Positions 18,506 to 27,523 of a DNA stretch of 39,332 nucleotides are shown here, in pieces; within the stretch, counting starts at the first letter, position 1; each line of letters starts with the position of its first letter. The stretch lies in assembly GCA_013360675.1 (NCBI GenBank), contig JABWBB010000022.1, positions 1 to 39,332 on the forward strand. The letters run 5' to 3'. The DNA comes from Phycisphaerales bacterium (GTDB taxonomy: Bacteria; Planctomycetota; Phycisphaerae; Phycisphaerales; UBA1924). The translations under genes and the position numbers were made by a program. The notes below the pieces were generated by a model. The model was not told where the DNA came from. It was given only the letters and a program-made list of their open reading frames with translations, and did not search any database.

Positions 18506-18844
18506 TTAGCCGCGCTTGAAGAGCGTGAGCAGGAAGCGCGTGGGCTCGTTCGCCTTCAGGCTGTGGCGCGCGTTCGCCGGCATCACCAGCCAGTCGTGCG
18601 GGCCCATCTCGCGGGTCTGCCCATCGATCGTGAACCGCAGCCGCCCGTCGAGCACGTGCACCGCGGCAGCGAACGGAGCCGCGTGCTCGCTCATCTCCTG
18701 CCCCTGGTCCATCGCGAAGATCACGACTTTTCCCTCGGGCAGGTTGAGCAGCGGCTTGCTGACCGTCGCCCCGGGCGTGATCGGGCAGGCGTCGCCAAGC
18801 CCGAGGAAGCGGGGCGTGTCGGCGTCGGTGGGGGGTGTGGGCAT
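18506..18844 (-). CDS. Small single-domain cupin protein
   Basis: The 112-residue protein is a one-domain cupin. Visible features are the beta-barrel segment with EHAAPFAAAVHVLDGRLRFTIDG (first cupin motif region) and GPHDWLVMPANARHSLKA (second motif, with His). Such proteins bind a metal or small ligand, or act as simple sensors or isomerases; the role here cannot be named. The start is the ATG at 18844, because AAGGAG sits exactly six bases upstream; an ATG five codons earlier includes that ribosome site. It diverges from the ABC exporter gene by about 110 bp and is convergent with the M14 peptidase. Confidence 0.78.
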   Translation of the reverse strand: MPTPPTDADTPRFLGLGDACPITPGATVSKPLLNLPEGKVVIFAMDQGQEMSEHAAPFAAAVHVLDGRLRFTIDGQTREMGPHDWLVMPANARHSLKANEPTRFLLTLFKRG

Positions 18845-18953
18845 CGACAACTCCTTCATGGTCGTGATCGGGAATCGTATTCGGTTCGATCGTGCGTCTC
18901 GCCGGGCCGGCGCATGATGACGAGCGCGCGTGGCGTGCCTCCTACGCTTACGG

Positions 18954-20930
18954 ATGCTCCCCCCGCGTGAGAGCAGCCGTGCCCGCTATCGCGAGTATCT
19001 CGCGAAACGGCGGAAGGACCGTACCTACGCCGCACGCGGCACCGACGAGCGAGCCACCCGTCCCGACAAGTACAAACGCTCGCGCTCCTTCGCCGAGTTG
19101 CTGGGCGAACTCTGGCGCGCGTCGGGGCGGCATCAGCGGGCCATCCTCTTCGCCCTGGGCACGCTGACCCTCGTCACCTGCATGGGCCTGGCCCTGCCTG
19201 CCTCGACCAAGTTCGCCATCGATTACATCCTCACCGACAACCCCGGCCCATCGGGAATCCCCGACGCGCTCGCGGCGCGCCTGCCCGTCGAGAACCGCGA
19301 GGCGCTGCTGTGGATGCTGGGCGGGGTGCTGGTGGCAATCGCGCTCGTCGCCGTTTCGATCGGCACCGTGGGACGCTGGCAGATGACGCGCGTGACCAAG
19401 CGCGTGCAGACCGAGCTGCGACGGGCGGCGTTCGAGCGGGCCGTTGCCCTGCCCCTGCACCGCATCCAGCACTACAAGAGCGGGGGGATGGCCAGCCTGC
19501 TGCGCGAGGACGCCTCCCAGACGGGCGACCTGCTCTTCTCGCTCTTCTACAACCCATGGCGGGCGGTGGTGCAGTTTGTCGGCACGCTCTCGGTCCTTGC
19601 CTGGGTCGATTGGCGGATGCTCGCGGGCGCCCTGCTGCTGCTGCCCGCGGTCTGGATCACGCACAAGACCTGGATCTCGCGCATCCGGCCCGTCCACCGC
19701 GACGCCAAGTATGTGCGCCAGGGCATCGACGCCACGACGACCGAGGCCTTCGGCGGGATGCGCGTCGTCCGCGGGTTCTCGCGCGAGCGCACCGAATCCA
19801 CCCGCTTCACCACCAGCCAGCAATACCTGGCGCGGCTCGAGATCCTGGTCTGGTGGTGGAGCCGCGCCGTTGACATCGCCTGGTCGGTGCTTATTCCCGC
19901 CGCCAGCGCGCTGGTGCTGGCCTACGGCGGGACGCAGGTCCTGCGCGGGAACCTCACCATCGGCGACGTCATGATGTTCTCGACCTACCTGCTCATGCTG
20001 CTGGGCCCGCTCGAGACGCTGACGTCGACGGCGGCGAACGTGCAGGGCAATCTCGCCGCCTTTGATCGCGTGCTCGACCTGCTGGGCGAGGCGCGCGAGT
20101 TCGAGGGCGAACGCGACGGGCGCGTCGTGCAGCGCGGGCAGGTCCGCGGCGAGATCGAGGTGCGCGACGTCTGGTTCACGTATCCGCGCGTGACGCGCAA
20201 GGGCACGCCGGGCGACCAGCCTCCACCCGAGCCGGTGATCCGGGGGATTTCGTTCGCCGCCCGGGCGGGCACGACGACCGCGCTGGTGGGTGTGTCGGGC
20301 TCGGGCAAGACGACGCTGTGCAACCTGATCGCGCGGTTCTACGACCCCCAGCAGGGGAGTGTCCTGCTCGACGGGCTCGATCTGCGTGAGATCGACGTGC
20401 ACTCATACCGCTCGCTGCTGGGCATCGTCGAGCAGGACGTGTTCCTCTTCGACGGCACGATCGCGGAGAACATCGCGTATGCGCGGCGTGACGCGGGGAA
20501 TGAGGCCATCCGCGACGCCGCCCGCGCCGCCAACGCCGACGCCTTCATCGACGCCCTCGACCACGGGTACGACACGCTGATCGGTGAGCGGGGAGTTCGC
20601 CTCAGCGGCGGGCAGAAGCAGCGCATCGCCATCGCCCGCGCGCTGCTGGCCGACCCGCGGATCCTGATCCTCGACGAGGCGACGAGCAATCTCGATTCCG
20701 AGAGCGAGGCGATGATCCAGCGTTCGCTCGCCACGCTGATGCGCGGGCGCACGTGCTTTGTCATCGCCCACCGGCTCAGCACGATCCGCCACGCCGACCA
20801 GATCCTGGTGCTCGACCAGGGCAGGGTGATCGAATCGGGCACGCACGAAGCGTTGATGCACGCGGGCGGGCGCTACGCCGACCTGCTGCGCCTGCAGTTG
20901 CTGGGTGAGCCCTCGCCCGTCAGCCGCTGA
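18954..20930 (+). CDS. ABC exporter half-transporter (fused TMD-NBD)
   Basis: The ~658-residue protein is a type IV ABC exporter half-molecule (MsbA/BmrA/LmrA type) that should homodimerise in the inner membrane. A basic N-terminal segment precedes six membrane helices. The nucleotide-binding domain shows Walker A GVSGSGKTT near 445, Q-loop region GIVEQDVFLFDG, signature LSGGQKQR near 549, Walker B ILILDEATSNLD near 570 and H-loop IAHRLS. The substrate could be a lipid, a drug or a peptide; no neighbour suggests which. The start is uncertain: ATG 18954 (MLPPRESSRARYREYL) fits homologues, while an in-frame GTG lies at 18930 and no strong ribosome site is visible for either. The gene stands alone, with repeat DNA after it. 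Confidence 0.88.
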   Translation: MLPPRESSRARYREYLAKRRKDRTYAARGTDERATRPDKYKRSRSFAELLGELWRASGRHQRAILFALGTLTLVTCMGLALPASTKFAIDYILTDNPGPSGIPDALAARLPVENREALLWMLGGVLVAIALVAVSIGTVGRWQMTRVTKRVQTELRRAAFERAVALPLHRIQHYKSGGMASLLREDASQTGDLLFSLFYNPWRAVVQFVGTLSVLAWVDWRMLAGALLLLPAVWITHKTWISRIRPVHRDAKYVRQGIDATTTEAFGGMRVVRGFSRERTESTRFTTSQQYLARLEILVWWWSRAVDIAWSVLIPAASALVLAYGGTQVLRGNLTIGDVMMFSTYLLMLLGPLETLTSTAANVQGNLAAFDRVLDLLGEAREFEGERDGRVVQRGQVRGEIEVRDVWFTYPRVTRKGTPGDQPPPEPVIRGISFAARAGTTTALVGVSGSGKTTLCNLIARFYDPQQGSVLLDGLDLREIDVHSYRSLLGIVEQDVFLFDGTIAENIAYARRDAGNEAIRDAARAANADAFIDALDHGYDTLIGERGVRLSGGQKQRIAIARALLADPRILILDEATSNLDSESEAMIQRSLATLMRGRTCFVIAHRLSTIRHADQILVLDQGRVIESGTHEALMHAGGRYADLLRLQLLGEPSPVSR

Positions 20931-20956
20931 TTGGCGTGTGGAGTGTCTGTGCACAA

Positions 20957-21162
20957 GCAGCCCGAGCGTGAGCGAGGGCTTTCTTTGCTCAATAGCCAGA
21001 GCAAGAGGGCCCTCCCTGACGGTCGGGCTGCGTGTCAGGAGCATGCGATTGTCGGGGTGCCACGACCCGCGGGCGGTCTGCCGCCCGCGCGTCGTGAGGA
21101 TGATGAATAGCTCATTCAGTCGGACACCACGCGCCGCGCCGACGCGTCGGGTGGTGGCACCC
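20957..21162. repeat. Interrupted third copy of the long palindromic repeat
   Basis: The left part (20957-21031) matches the central stem of the 31078-31407 repeats: GCAGCCCGAGCGTGAGCGA, then AGGGCTTTCTT, and on the other side CCTCCCTGACGGTCGGGCTG. The right part (21121-21162) matches their end, from CGGACACCACGCGCCGCG to GTCGGGTGGTGGCACCC. Between them, 89 bp (21032-21120) replaces only four bases (ATGC) of the intact copies. The left flank of the intact repeats (CGCGGCTTCAGATCAACCTT) is missing. Confidence 0.8.
21061..21096. repeat. Strong palindrome inside the interrupted repeat
   Basis: CACGAC (21061-21066) pairs with GTCGTG (21091-21096), and GCGGGCGG (21069-21076) pairs with CCGCCCGC (21081-21088) around loop TCTG. 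Two bases on each side interrupt the stem. It is the core of the segment that splits the longer repeat. Confidence 0.8.
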
Positions 21163-21193
21163 AGTCAAGCAGGAGCCTTCGGCGCGGTTGTGG

Positions 21194-22591
21194 TCAGCCG
21201 CTGACCAGTTCGCTCGGGGCCAGCGTCTTCTCGTCCACCCGCTGGATGCTCGCGCCCAGCGAGCGCAGGCGGTCTTCCAGGCGCTCGTACCCGCGGTCGA
21301 GGTGGTAGACGCGGTTGACGATCGTGGTCCCCTCGGCGGCCATGCCCGCGAGCACCAGCCCCGCGCTGGCGCGAAGATCGCTGGCCATCACCGGCGCGCC
21401 CTTGAGTTGACGCACCCCCGAGATCACCACCGTCGAGCCCGTCCGCATCAGGTTCGCCCCCATGCGCGACAGCTCGGCCACGTGCAGGAATCGGTCGGGG
21501 AAGATCCGCTCGGTGATGATGCTGTTCCCGTCCGCCAGGCAGAGCAAGGCCATGAGTTGAGCCTGCAGATCGGTCGGGAAGCCCGGGTGCGGCTGGGTCG
21601 TCACCTCGACGGGGCGCAGCACCCGGTCGCACGTCACACGCACGCTGCGGCGCTGCGGGTCGTCGCCGCGAGAGGGGTCGCTCGTCGCGCTCGTCACGCT
21701 CAGCGCGGGCACCTTTTGACGCGACTGGGCCAGGTTGGCCAGGGGTTGCACATGCACACCCGCCATGTCGAGGAAATAGGTGGTGGCCAGCAGCGCGTCG
21801 AGCGGGCAGTTGTCGAGCGTCAGGTCGCCGTTGGTGATTGCCGCGGCCATCATGAGCGTGCCCGCCTCGATACGGTCGGCCATGACGGAGTAGTCGGTGC
21901 CGCGGAGTTCCTCGACCCCGTCGATGATGATCCGGGGCGAGCCGTGCCCGCGGATCTTGGCGCCCATGGCGATAAGCATGGTGGCCAGGTCGACGATCTC
22001 GGGCTCGCAGGCGGCGGACTCGATGATGGTGGTTCCGCGGGCCAGGGCCGCGGCGCACATGACGTTCGCCGTCCCCAGCACGGTCGAGCCGAAGGCCCCG
22101 CCCAGGAAGACGGTGGCGCCGACCAGCCCGCCGGCGGGAGCCTCCGCGACGATGTCGCCCCCGTTGAGGGTGATGGTGGCACCCAGGGCGCGCAGGCCCC
22201 GCAGGTGCAGATCGACGGGGCGTTCGCCGATGGCGCACCCGCCCGGGAGCGAGATGCGGGCGTGCCCGCGCTTGGCCACGAGCGGGCCCAGGGTGCTGAT
22301 CGAGGCCCGCATGGTGCGGACGATCTCGTAGCGGGCGTGGCAGGCGGAGGGGTCGGTGGTCTTGAGGGTGTACACGCCCCCCTTTGGGGTCTCGTCCTGG
22401 CGGGTCATACCCAGTTCGGCCAGCAGGCCGACCATGCTGCGGATATCCGCGAGGTCGGGCACGTCGCGCAGGGTGATGACATCGTCGGTGAGGAGGGTCG
22501 CCGCCAGCAGGGGGAGCGCGGCGTTCTTGGAGCCGTTGACGCGGACCCGCCCGAACAACCGCCTGCCGCCCTCGATCACGAACGTATCCAT
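21194..22591 (-). CDS. murA: UDP-N-acetylglucosamine 1-carboxyvinyltransferase
   Basis: MurA transfers enolpyruvate from PEP to UDP-GlcNAc, the first committed step of peptidoglycan synthesis, in the cytoplasm. The 465-residue protein has the conserved NGSKNAALPLL (Lys22), RASIS.LGPL, and the active-site loop SLPGGCAIGERP with the catalytic Cys119, the residue attacked by fosfomycin. Near the end ASDLRASAGLVLAG and HLDRGYERLEDRLRSLGA are typical. It is about 45 residues longer than the E. coli enzyme, mainly because of an insert near residues 284-316 (around VTSATSDPSRGDDPQRRS). The ATG at 22591 gives the standard MDTFVIEGG start; the open frame further upstream is antisense noise. The gene stands alone and shows this organism makes peptidoglycan precursors. 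Confidence 0.95.
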   Translation of the reverse strand: MDTFVIEGGRRLFGRVRVNGSKNAALPLLAATLLTDDVITLRDVPDLADIRSMVGLLAELGMTRQDETPKGGVYTLKTTDPSACHARYEIVRTMRASISTLGPLVAKRGHARISLPGGCAIGERPVDLHLRGLRALGATITLNGGDIVAEAPAGGLVGATVFLGGAFGSTVLGTANVMCAAALARGTTIIESAACEPEIVDLATMLIAMGAKIRGHGSPRIIIDGVEELRGTDYSVMADRIEAGTLMMAAAITNGDLTLDNCPLDALLATTYFLDMAGVHVQPLANLAQSRQKVPALSVTSATSDPSRGDDPQRRSVRVTCDRVLRPVEVTTQPHPGFPTDLQAQLMALLCLADGNSIITERIFPDRFLHVAELSRMGANLMRTGSTVVISGVRQLKGAPVMASDLRASAGLVLAGMAAEGTTIVNRVYHLDRGYERLEDRLRSLGASIQRVDEKTLAPSELVSG

Positions 22592-22877
22592 ATGTCTCGC
22601 CCCCGAAAAGGGCCCCTGGCGGGCCTGGGTGTCTGGCTCGCGCGGCGGGTGCCGCGTCCGATCATAGATCGGCGCGCGCACGCTCCGGGCTTGTGCGCCT
22701 TGTTCTCGGAACGGCTCAACCAGCCCAGTTTTCCTACGCCGCGCAGACCCACGACTCGCCGGGGCGGTGGGGGCGATGCGCGTGGCCGCGGGTGGCATCG
22801 CGGGCGGGTGTATTTGACCGTTGTGGTGGAACGCCCATCGGGGGCGGTGGAAGTGCGGCTGACCAGGAGGACTTTGG

Positions 22878-23810
22878 ATGAACGGCAACCGGAACACTCT
22901 GACGCTGGCGGGGGCGATGCTCCTGGTGGCGGGCTTCGCGGGGACGGCCTTCGCGAGTTCGAACGGCTCCTCGACCGACCCGTACGCGAGCCTGCCCTCG
23001 TCGCTGGAACTGACCGGTGTCGTGCGCGACTTCCGCGAGCGGAGCGTTTCGGGTGGGCACCCGGACTTCGAACGCCAGCCCTCGAGCGGCTTTGCGCATT
23101 ACTTCAACCTTGTCCAGGACGACCTCGATAGCGAGGGCAAGCCCCAGTTCCGGTCCACCGGCAACAAGATGTCGTCGCAGTGGCGCGACGCGGCGGGGCG
23201 CAACCGCATCCCCAACCGCAGCTACATCGCCTCGCGTCCGGGTGACGTGAACGGTGCTCACGCCACGACGGCGGGCGGCGCGGTCGTCAGCAGTGACTCG
23301 CTGCGTCAGTGGTACCGCGACGTGCCGGGCGTCAATGTCAGCCGCCAGTTGTCGCTGAACCTGGTCCGCACCCCCGGGACCAACATCTATACGTTCAACG
23401 ACCGGACCGACCCCACCTACAGCAATCGCGGCGGGTTCTTCCCGATCAACGGCGAGCTGCTGGGCAACTCGGGCGGCGGCGGCGTGGCCAACACCAACTA
23501 CCACTTCACCTTCGAACTCGAGACCGAGTTCATGTACCGGCAGGGCCAGGGCCAGGTCTTCACCTTCACGGGTGACGACGACGTCTTCGTCTTCATCGAC
23601 GGGAAGCTGGTCATCGACATCGGCGGCGTGCACTCGGCCATCAGCCAGTCGATCGATCTCGACCGCCTGACCTGGCTGCAGGACGGGCGCAACTACAAGC
23701 TCAAGTTCTTCTTCGCCGAGCGTCACCGCACGCAGTCCAACTTCCGCATCGATACGACCATCCAGCTGCGCACGGTCGACCCCCCCGTGACCACCGCCCT
23801 CTACGACTAA
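22878..23810 (+). CDS. Secreted fibro-slime domain protein
   Basis: The 310-residue protein has a signal peptide (about 1-26, ending GTAFA) and a C-terminal fibro-slime/PA14-like beta-sandwich. The diagnostic segment is FTGDDDVFVFIDGKLVIDIGGVH near residues 229-251, followed by DRLTWLQDG.NYKLKFFFAERH and TQSNFRIDT. The DDD pair suggests a calcium site, as in PA14 lectin-like domains. The family occurs in slime-mould extracellular matrix proteins and Fibrobacter adhesins, so a role in surface adhesion or matrix is inferred. AGGAGG at 22865-22870 is an excellent ribosome site. It has no sorting motif at its C-terminus and is followed by a strong terminator at 23986-24029. Confidence 0.85.
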   Translation: MNGNRNTLTLAGAMLLVAGFAGTAFASSNGSSTDPYASLPSSLELTGVVRDFRERSVSGGHPDFERQPSSGFAHYFNLVQDDLDSEGKPQFRSTGNKMSSQWRDAAGRNRIPNRSYIASRPGDVNGAHATTAGGAVVSSDSLRQWYRDVPGVNVSRQLSLNLVRTPGTNIYTFNDRTDPTYSNRGGFFPINGELLGNSGGGGVANTNYHFTFELETEFMYRQGQGQVFTFTGDDDVFVFIDGKLVIDIGGVHSAISQSIDLDRLTWLQDGRNYKLKFFFAERHRTQSNFRIDTTIQLRTVDPPVTTALYD

Positions 23811-24194
23811 GCACCCCGTGACCGGGGGCCATGGCGCGCGTCGCACCGCGCCAAGGCAGGACTCGAGGGCTCGCGTGCGGCGGACGGCCTGGCCCCACTG
23901 GGACTGCTACCAGCCAGGGGGAGCGGGAGAGAGCACCAGGTCGTCCGCCCGTGCCTTGCCTGAGGATTGATCCGGATGGAGTTCCACGCCCGGGCTGGCC
24001 ATGGTGGCCGCCCGGGCGTATTCCTTTTTGTCCCCCACGTTTGCCCTTCCTCCCTAGACTCGTTGGGCGTCACGCGCGTTTGTATTCGCTAACCTGTAGT
24101 CGACCCGCAACGCTCGGGCGCCGTTGCCTAGGAAGTTCGGTGCCGGGTTGGTGCGCGAGGCGCATCAGTGAGGCGTGAACGGAGGGGCCGGCAC
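23811..24194. other. Intergenic region before the efflux operon
   Basis: This ~384-bp stretch contains the fibro-slime terminator (23986-24029) and then the presumed promoter and leader of the macA-tolC operon. No gene is convincing. Downstream of the terminator the sequence is a little less GC-rich (around 24066-24110), as expected for a promoter, but no clear -35/-10 pair could be fixed. Confidence 0.6.
23986..24029 (+). terminator. Rho-independent terminator after the fibro-slime gene
   Basis: ACGCCCGGGC (23986-23995) pairs perfectly with GCCCGGGCGT (24010-24019); the loop itself contains a GGCCA/TGGCC mini-stem. The tail ATTCCTTTTT follows directly. It is the clearest textbook terminator in the window and ends the plus-strand transcript about 175 bp after the stop codon. 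Confidence 0.85.
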
Positions 24195-25511
24195 GTGTGG
24201 AAATGGGTACTTGGTGTTTTTCTCGCCATCCTGCTCGCGCTCGCGGGCGTGGGATACTGGGCCTTCAGCAGCGGCAAGCTCGATTCGATCATCGAGCAGT
24301 TCAAGCCGGGCGGGAAGCCCACGCAGGTCCGGCTTGCCGTGTCGGAACGGGGCGACCTGGTGCGGGTGGTCTCGGCCCCGGGCCAGATCGAGCCCAAGAT
24401 CAAGGTTGAAATCTCGGCGCAGGTCTCGGCCCGGATCATCGCCTTGCCCTTCCGCGAGGGGCAGCGGGTGAAGAAGGGCGACGTGGTGGCGCGCCTTGAG
24501 CAGGAGGACCTGGCGGCCCTGGTGGATTCGGCCAAGGCCGAACTCAAGAGCCGCGAGGCGCAGTTGGAGGGGGCCAAGGCGGCGTTCGCAGCCAATCGCC
24601 TCGATCTCAACCGCCAGCGCGAACTCTATTCGACCAACGACATCGCCAAGGCCGTCCTCGACCAGACCGAGGCCGAGTTTGCCCGGGCCGAGGCGCAACT
24701 CAAGAGCGCCGAGTTCGCCATCGAGATCGCGCGGGCGAACATCACCCGCGCTCAGAAGGATTTCTCGAACACCACGATCGAGGCCCCCTTCGACGGGGTC
24801 ATCACGCGCGTGGACGCCGATCCGGGCGAGCTGGTGGTGGTGGGCACGCTCAACAACCCCGGCTCGGTCTTCATGGAAATCGCCGACCTTTCGCAGATGC
24901 TCCTCAAGACCCGCGTGGACGAGGCGAACATCGCCCCCGTCAAGGTGGGCCAGAAGGCCACGGTCTATGTGAACTCCTTCCCCGACACATCATTCATGGG
25001 CACGGTCGAGAAGGTCGGGCTCAAGCGACTGGTGGACCGGGACGGGACGGCGTACTTCGAGTGCGATGTGCTGATCGAGAAGCCCGACGATGTGCTGCTG
25101 CGCCACGGCATGACCGCCAACGCGGACATCCAGGTCGAGGTGATGCGCGACGTGGTGAAGGTGCCCAGCCAGACGGTGCTGGACCGGGCGATCGACGACC
25201 TGCCGCGGAACATCACCGACAACAACCCGCTGGTGGACATGACCAAGAAGTTCACGCGCGTGGTGTACGTGCTCGATGGGGAGAAGGCCAGGGCCGTGCC
25301 CGTCACCATCGGGGCCTCGGACCTGACGGACACGGTGATCACGGCGGGGCTCGAGCCGGGGTTGTCGATCGTCGCGGGACCCTTCAAGATCCTGCAGGGG
25401 CTCAAGCACGACCAGCGCGTGATGGAAGAGAAGCCCGAGGAGAAGGACGCGTCGGGCAAGGACGGGGCGGACAAGGCCGAGCCGAGCGGCACGAGCAAGG
25501 GCGGGGCGTAG
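24195..25511 (+). CDS. MacA-like periplasmic membrane fusion protein
   Basis: The 438-residue protein is the periplasmic adaptor of a MacAB-TolC-type tripartite pump. It has an N-terminal membrane anchor (WKWVLGVFLAILLALAGVGYW), a first lipoyl half (GQIEPKIKVEISAQVSARI, VREGQ.VKKGDVVARLE), a long alpha-hairpin (about 105-200), the second lipoyl half (TTIEAPFDGVITRV), a beta-barrel and a membrane-proximal domain. A charged Lys/Glu-rich tail of about 30 residues ends the protein, which is unusual but probably disordered. The GTG at 24195 is chosen because GGAGGGG at 24181-24187 is well placed; a GTG nine codons upstream is weaker. It abuts the ATPase gene with no spacing. The cargo (drug, lipid, peptide or lipoprotein-like) is unknown. 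Confidence 0.88.
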   Translation: MWKWVLGVFLAILLALAGVGYWAFSSGKLDSIIEQFKPGGKPTQVRLAVSERGDLVRVVSAPGQIEPKIKVEISAQVSARIIALPFREGQRVKKGDVVARLEQEDLAALVDSAKAELKSREAQLEGAKAAFAANRLDLNRQRELYSTNDIAKAVLDQTEAEFARAEAQLKSAEFAIEIARANITRAQKDFSNTTIEAPFDGVITRVDADPGELVVVGTLNNPGSVFMEIADLSQMLLKTRVDEANIAPVKVGQKATVYVNSFPDTSFMGTVEKVGLKRLVDRDGTAYFECDVLIEKPDDVLLRHGMTANADIQVEVMRDVVKVPSQTVLDRAIDDLPRNITDNNPLVDMTKKFTRVVYVLDGEKARAVPVTIGASDLTDTVITAGLEPGLSIVAGPFKILQGLKHDQRVMEEKPEEKDASGKDGADKAEPSGTSKGGA

Positions 25512-26285
25512 ATGTCGGAAGCGCCGGTGATCCGAATCCGTGGGCTGCACAAGGTGTACCGCATCGGCACCGAGAAGGTGCACGCGCTGCGGGGCGTCGA
25601 CCTGGACATCATGCCCAACGAGTTCGTGGCAATCATGGGGGCGTCGGGCTCGGGCAAGAGCACGCTGATGAACATCCTGGGGTGCCTCGACACGCCGTCG
25701 CAGGGCGAGTATCTGCTGCGGGGCAAGGGCGTGGCGCGGATGAACGCCGCCCAGCTCGCCAAGGTCCGCAACGAGCAGATCGGCTTTGTCTTTCAGAGTT
25801 TCGAGTTGCTCAACCGCGCCACCGCGCTGCGCAACGTGATGCTCCCGCTGCTCTACTCGAAGCGTCACTGGTTTGCGGCGGGCAAGCGGGCCAAGCGCGC
25901 CCTCGAGCGCGTGGGCCTGGGCGATCGGATGACGCACAAGCCCAACCAGTTGTCGGGCGGGCAGCGCCAGCGCGTGGCGGTGGCGCGGGCGGTGGTCAAC
26001 CAGCCGAGCATCCTGCTCGCCGACGAGCCCACGGGCAACCTCGACAGCACCACCAGCGACGAGATCATCGGGCTCTTCAAGGCCCTGCACACCGAGGGCC
26101 AGACGATCCTGATCGTGACGCACGAGGAAGACGTGGCCGGGCACGCCGACCGGATCGTGCGCCTGCGCGACGGGAAGATCATGTCCGACCACCCGACGAG
26201 CCGGGACCCGATCCACCAGGCGTATGTGCAGCGGGCGCTCGAGCACGCCAAGTCGCTCGCGGGGCAGGCGGGGGTGGCGTCATGA
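25512..26285 (+). CDS. MacB/LolD-type ABC ATPase
   Basis: The 257-residue protein is the nucleotide-binding subunit of a type VII (MacB-like) ABC system. Visible are Walker [10 protein letters not shown] near 43-51, the Q-loop [19 protein letters not shown] typical of the MacB/LolD/FtsE family, signature [14 protein letters not shown], Walker [13 protein letters not shown], and the H-loop [13 protein letters not shown]. In E. coli MacB this domain is fused to the permease; here the two are separate genes, as in many bacteria. Its ATG follows the macA stop without a gap, and its own TGA overlaps the permease ATG in ATGA. Confidence 0.93.
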   Translation: MSEAPVIRIRGLHKVYRIGTEKVHALRGVDLDIMPNEFVAIMGASGSGKSTLMNILGCLDTPSQGEYLLRGKGVARMNAAQLAKVRNEQIGFVFQSFELLNRATALRNVMLPLLYSKRHWFAAGKRAKRALERVGLGDRMTHKPNQLSGGQRQRVAVARAVVNQPSILLADEPTGNLDSTTSDEIIGLFKALHTEGQTILIVTHEEDVAGHADRIVRLRDGKIMSDHPTSRDPIHQAYVQRALEHAKSLAGQAGVAS

Positions 26286-27523
26286 CGTGGATCCCGAGGC
26301 TGCTGCTCCAGACCGTGCTGCTGGCCCTGACGCAGATCTGGGCCAACAAGGTGCGCGCGATGCTCACGACGCTGGGCATCATCATCGCGGTGGCCGCGGT
26401 GCTGACGACCGTGGGGGCGATGCAGGGGTTCAAGAGCTTCCTGCTCGACCAGTTCGCCACGGTCGGCGCGAACAAGGTCTGGATCTTTCCGCGCATGCCC
26501 GCGGGCCAGCGCGAGCGGTTCAGTTTCCGCCAGATCCGCCTGAACACGGCCCAGATCGACAGCATCGCGCCGCGGGCCCCCTCGCTGGCGAGCATCACCC
26601 CGGTGATGCAGCTCAACGCCACGGTGCAGCACGGCGAGCGCGTGCGCCAGTTCGTGCTGGTGCAGGGCGTGCGCCCCAGTTGGCACGAGATCGAGGAGCG
26701 GGCCGTCGTCGTGGGGCGCGAGCTGATGCAGGTGGACGAGGACGAACGCCGCCAGATCTGTCTGGTCAACGACAAGGCGCTCGAGGAGTTGGCGCTCAAC
26801 ACCGACCCCACGGGCACGGTGATCCTGGTCGACGGGCGTCGGTTCATGATCGTGGGCGTGGTTGAGACCAAGCAGGTCAGCCCGATGTTCGGCGGGAACG
26901 AATCGCAGACCGAGGTCTTCATCCCCTTCCGCACGGGCGAGATGATGCGCCCCGAGCCGCGGCTGTACGCCATCGCCAAGACCAAGGCCCCGGAACTCTT
27001 CGACGACGCCAAGGCCGAGATCGGGGCGCAGTTGCGGCGCATCCGCAACCTCAAGCCCGACGACCCCGACACCTTCGGCATCGAGGCCATCGAGCAGGCG
27101 ATCCAGCAGGTCAAGAGCGTGCTGGGCGGGGCGACGGCGATGCTCGCCGGGCTCGTCTCGATCGCGCTGCTGGTGGGCGGCATCGGCATCATGAACATCA
27201 TGCTGGTGAGCGTGAGCGAGCGCACGCGCGAGATCGGTCTGCGCAAGGCCGTGGGCGCCAGGCCCGAGGTCATCCTGCTCCAGTTCCTTGTCGAGGCGGT
27301 CACGCTCTGCCTGATGGGGTGCGCGGTGGGGCTGGCGCTGGGCTTTGCGGCGGTGGCGGCGATGCGTTTCGCCCCCGATTCGCCCGTGGGCAAGGCCAGC
27401 GTCCCCATGTGGGCCGTCATCCTCGCCGCCGGGTTCTCGGCGGGCACGGGCGTGATCTTCGGCATGTTCCCCGCGATCAAGGCGGCCCGGCTCAACCCCA
27501 TCGAGGCGCTGCGACATGAGTGA
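26282..27523 (+). CDS. MacB/FtsX-type ABC permease
   Basis: The 413-residue inner-membrane protein has one N-terminal helix (about 20-45), a large periplasmic MacB_PCD domain, and three C-terminal helices. The conserved [17 protein letters not shown] lies just after the second helix, and the protein ends with [17 protein letters not shown], both hallmarks of MacB-type permeases. These permeases act as mechanotransmitters that drive periplasmic substrate through the adaptor and the TolC channel, rather than carrying it across the inner membrane. The ATG sits in an ATGA overlap with the ATPase stop, and its own stop overlaps the next gene by 8 bp. Confidence 0.92.
   Translation: MTWIPRLLLQTVLLALTQIWANKVRAMLTTLGIIIAVAAVLTTVGAMQGFKSFLLDQFATVGANKVWIFPRMPAGQRERFSFRQIRLNTAQIDSIAPRAPSLASITPVMQLNATVQHGERVRQFVLVQGVRPSWHEIEERAVVVGRELMQVDEDERRQICLVNDKALEELALNTDPTGTVILVDGRRFMIVGVVETKQVSPMFGGNESQTEVFIPFRTGEMMRPEPRLYAIAKTKAPELFDDAKAEIGAQLRRIRNLKPDDPDTFGIEAIEQAIQQVKSVLGGATAMLAGLVSIALLVGGIGIMNIMLVSVSERTREIGLRKAVGARPEVILLQFLVEAVTLCLMGCAVGLALGFAAVAAMRFAPDSPVGKASVPMWAVILAAGFSAGTGVIFGMFPAIKAARLNPIEALRHE

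Larger units (their letters stand above)
20931..21193. other. Convergent intergenic region between ABC exporter and murA
   Basis: This 263-bp gap carries no gene. Almost all of it is taken up by a repeat element (20957-21162), a copy of the family found twice at 31078-31407, here split by an unrelated palindromic segment. Confidence 0.75.

Noticed and set aside
22592..22897. N-terminal extension of MurA
   Set aside because: The upstream open frame is Arg/Pro-rich without homology and overlaps the divergent fibro-slime start; the ATG at 22591 gives the standard N-terminus.
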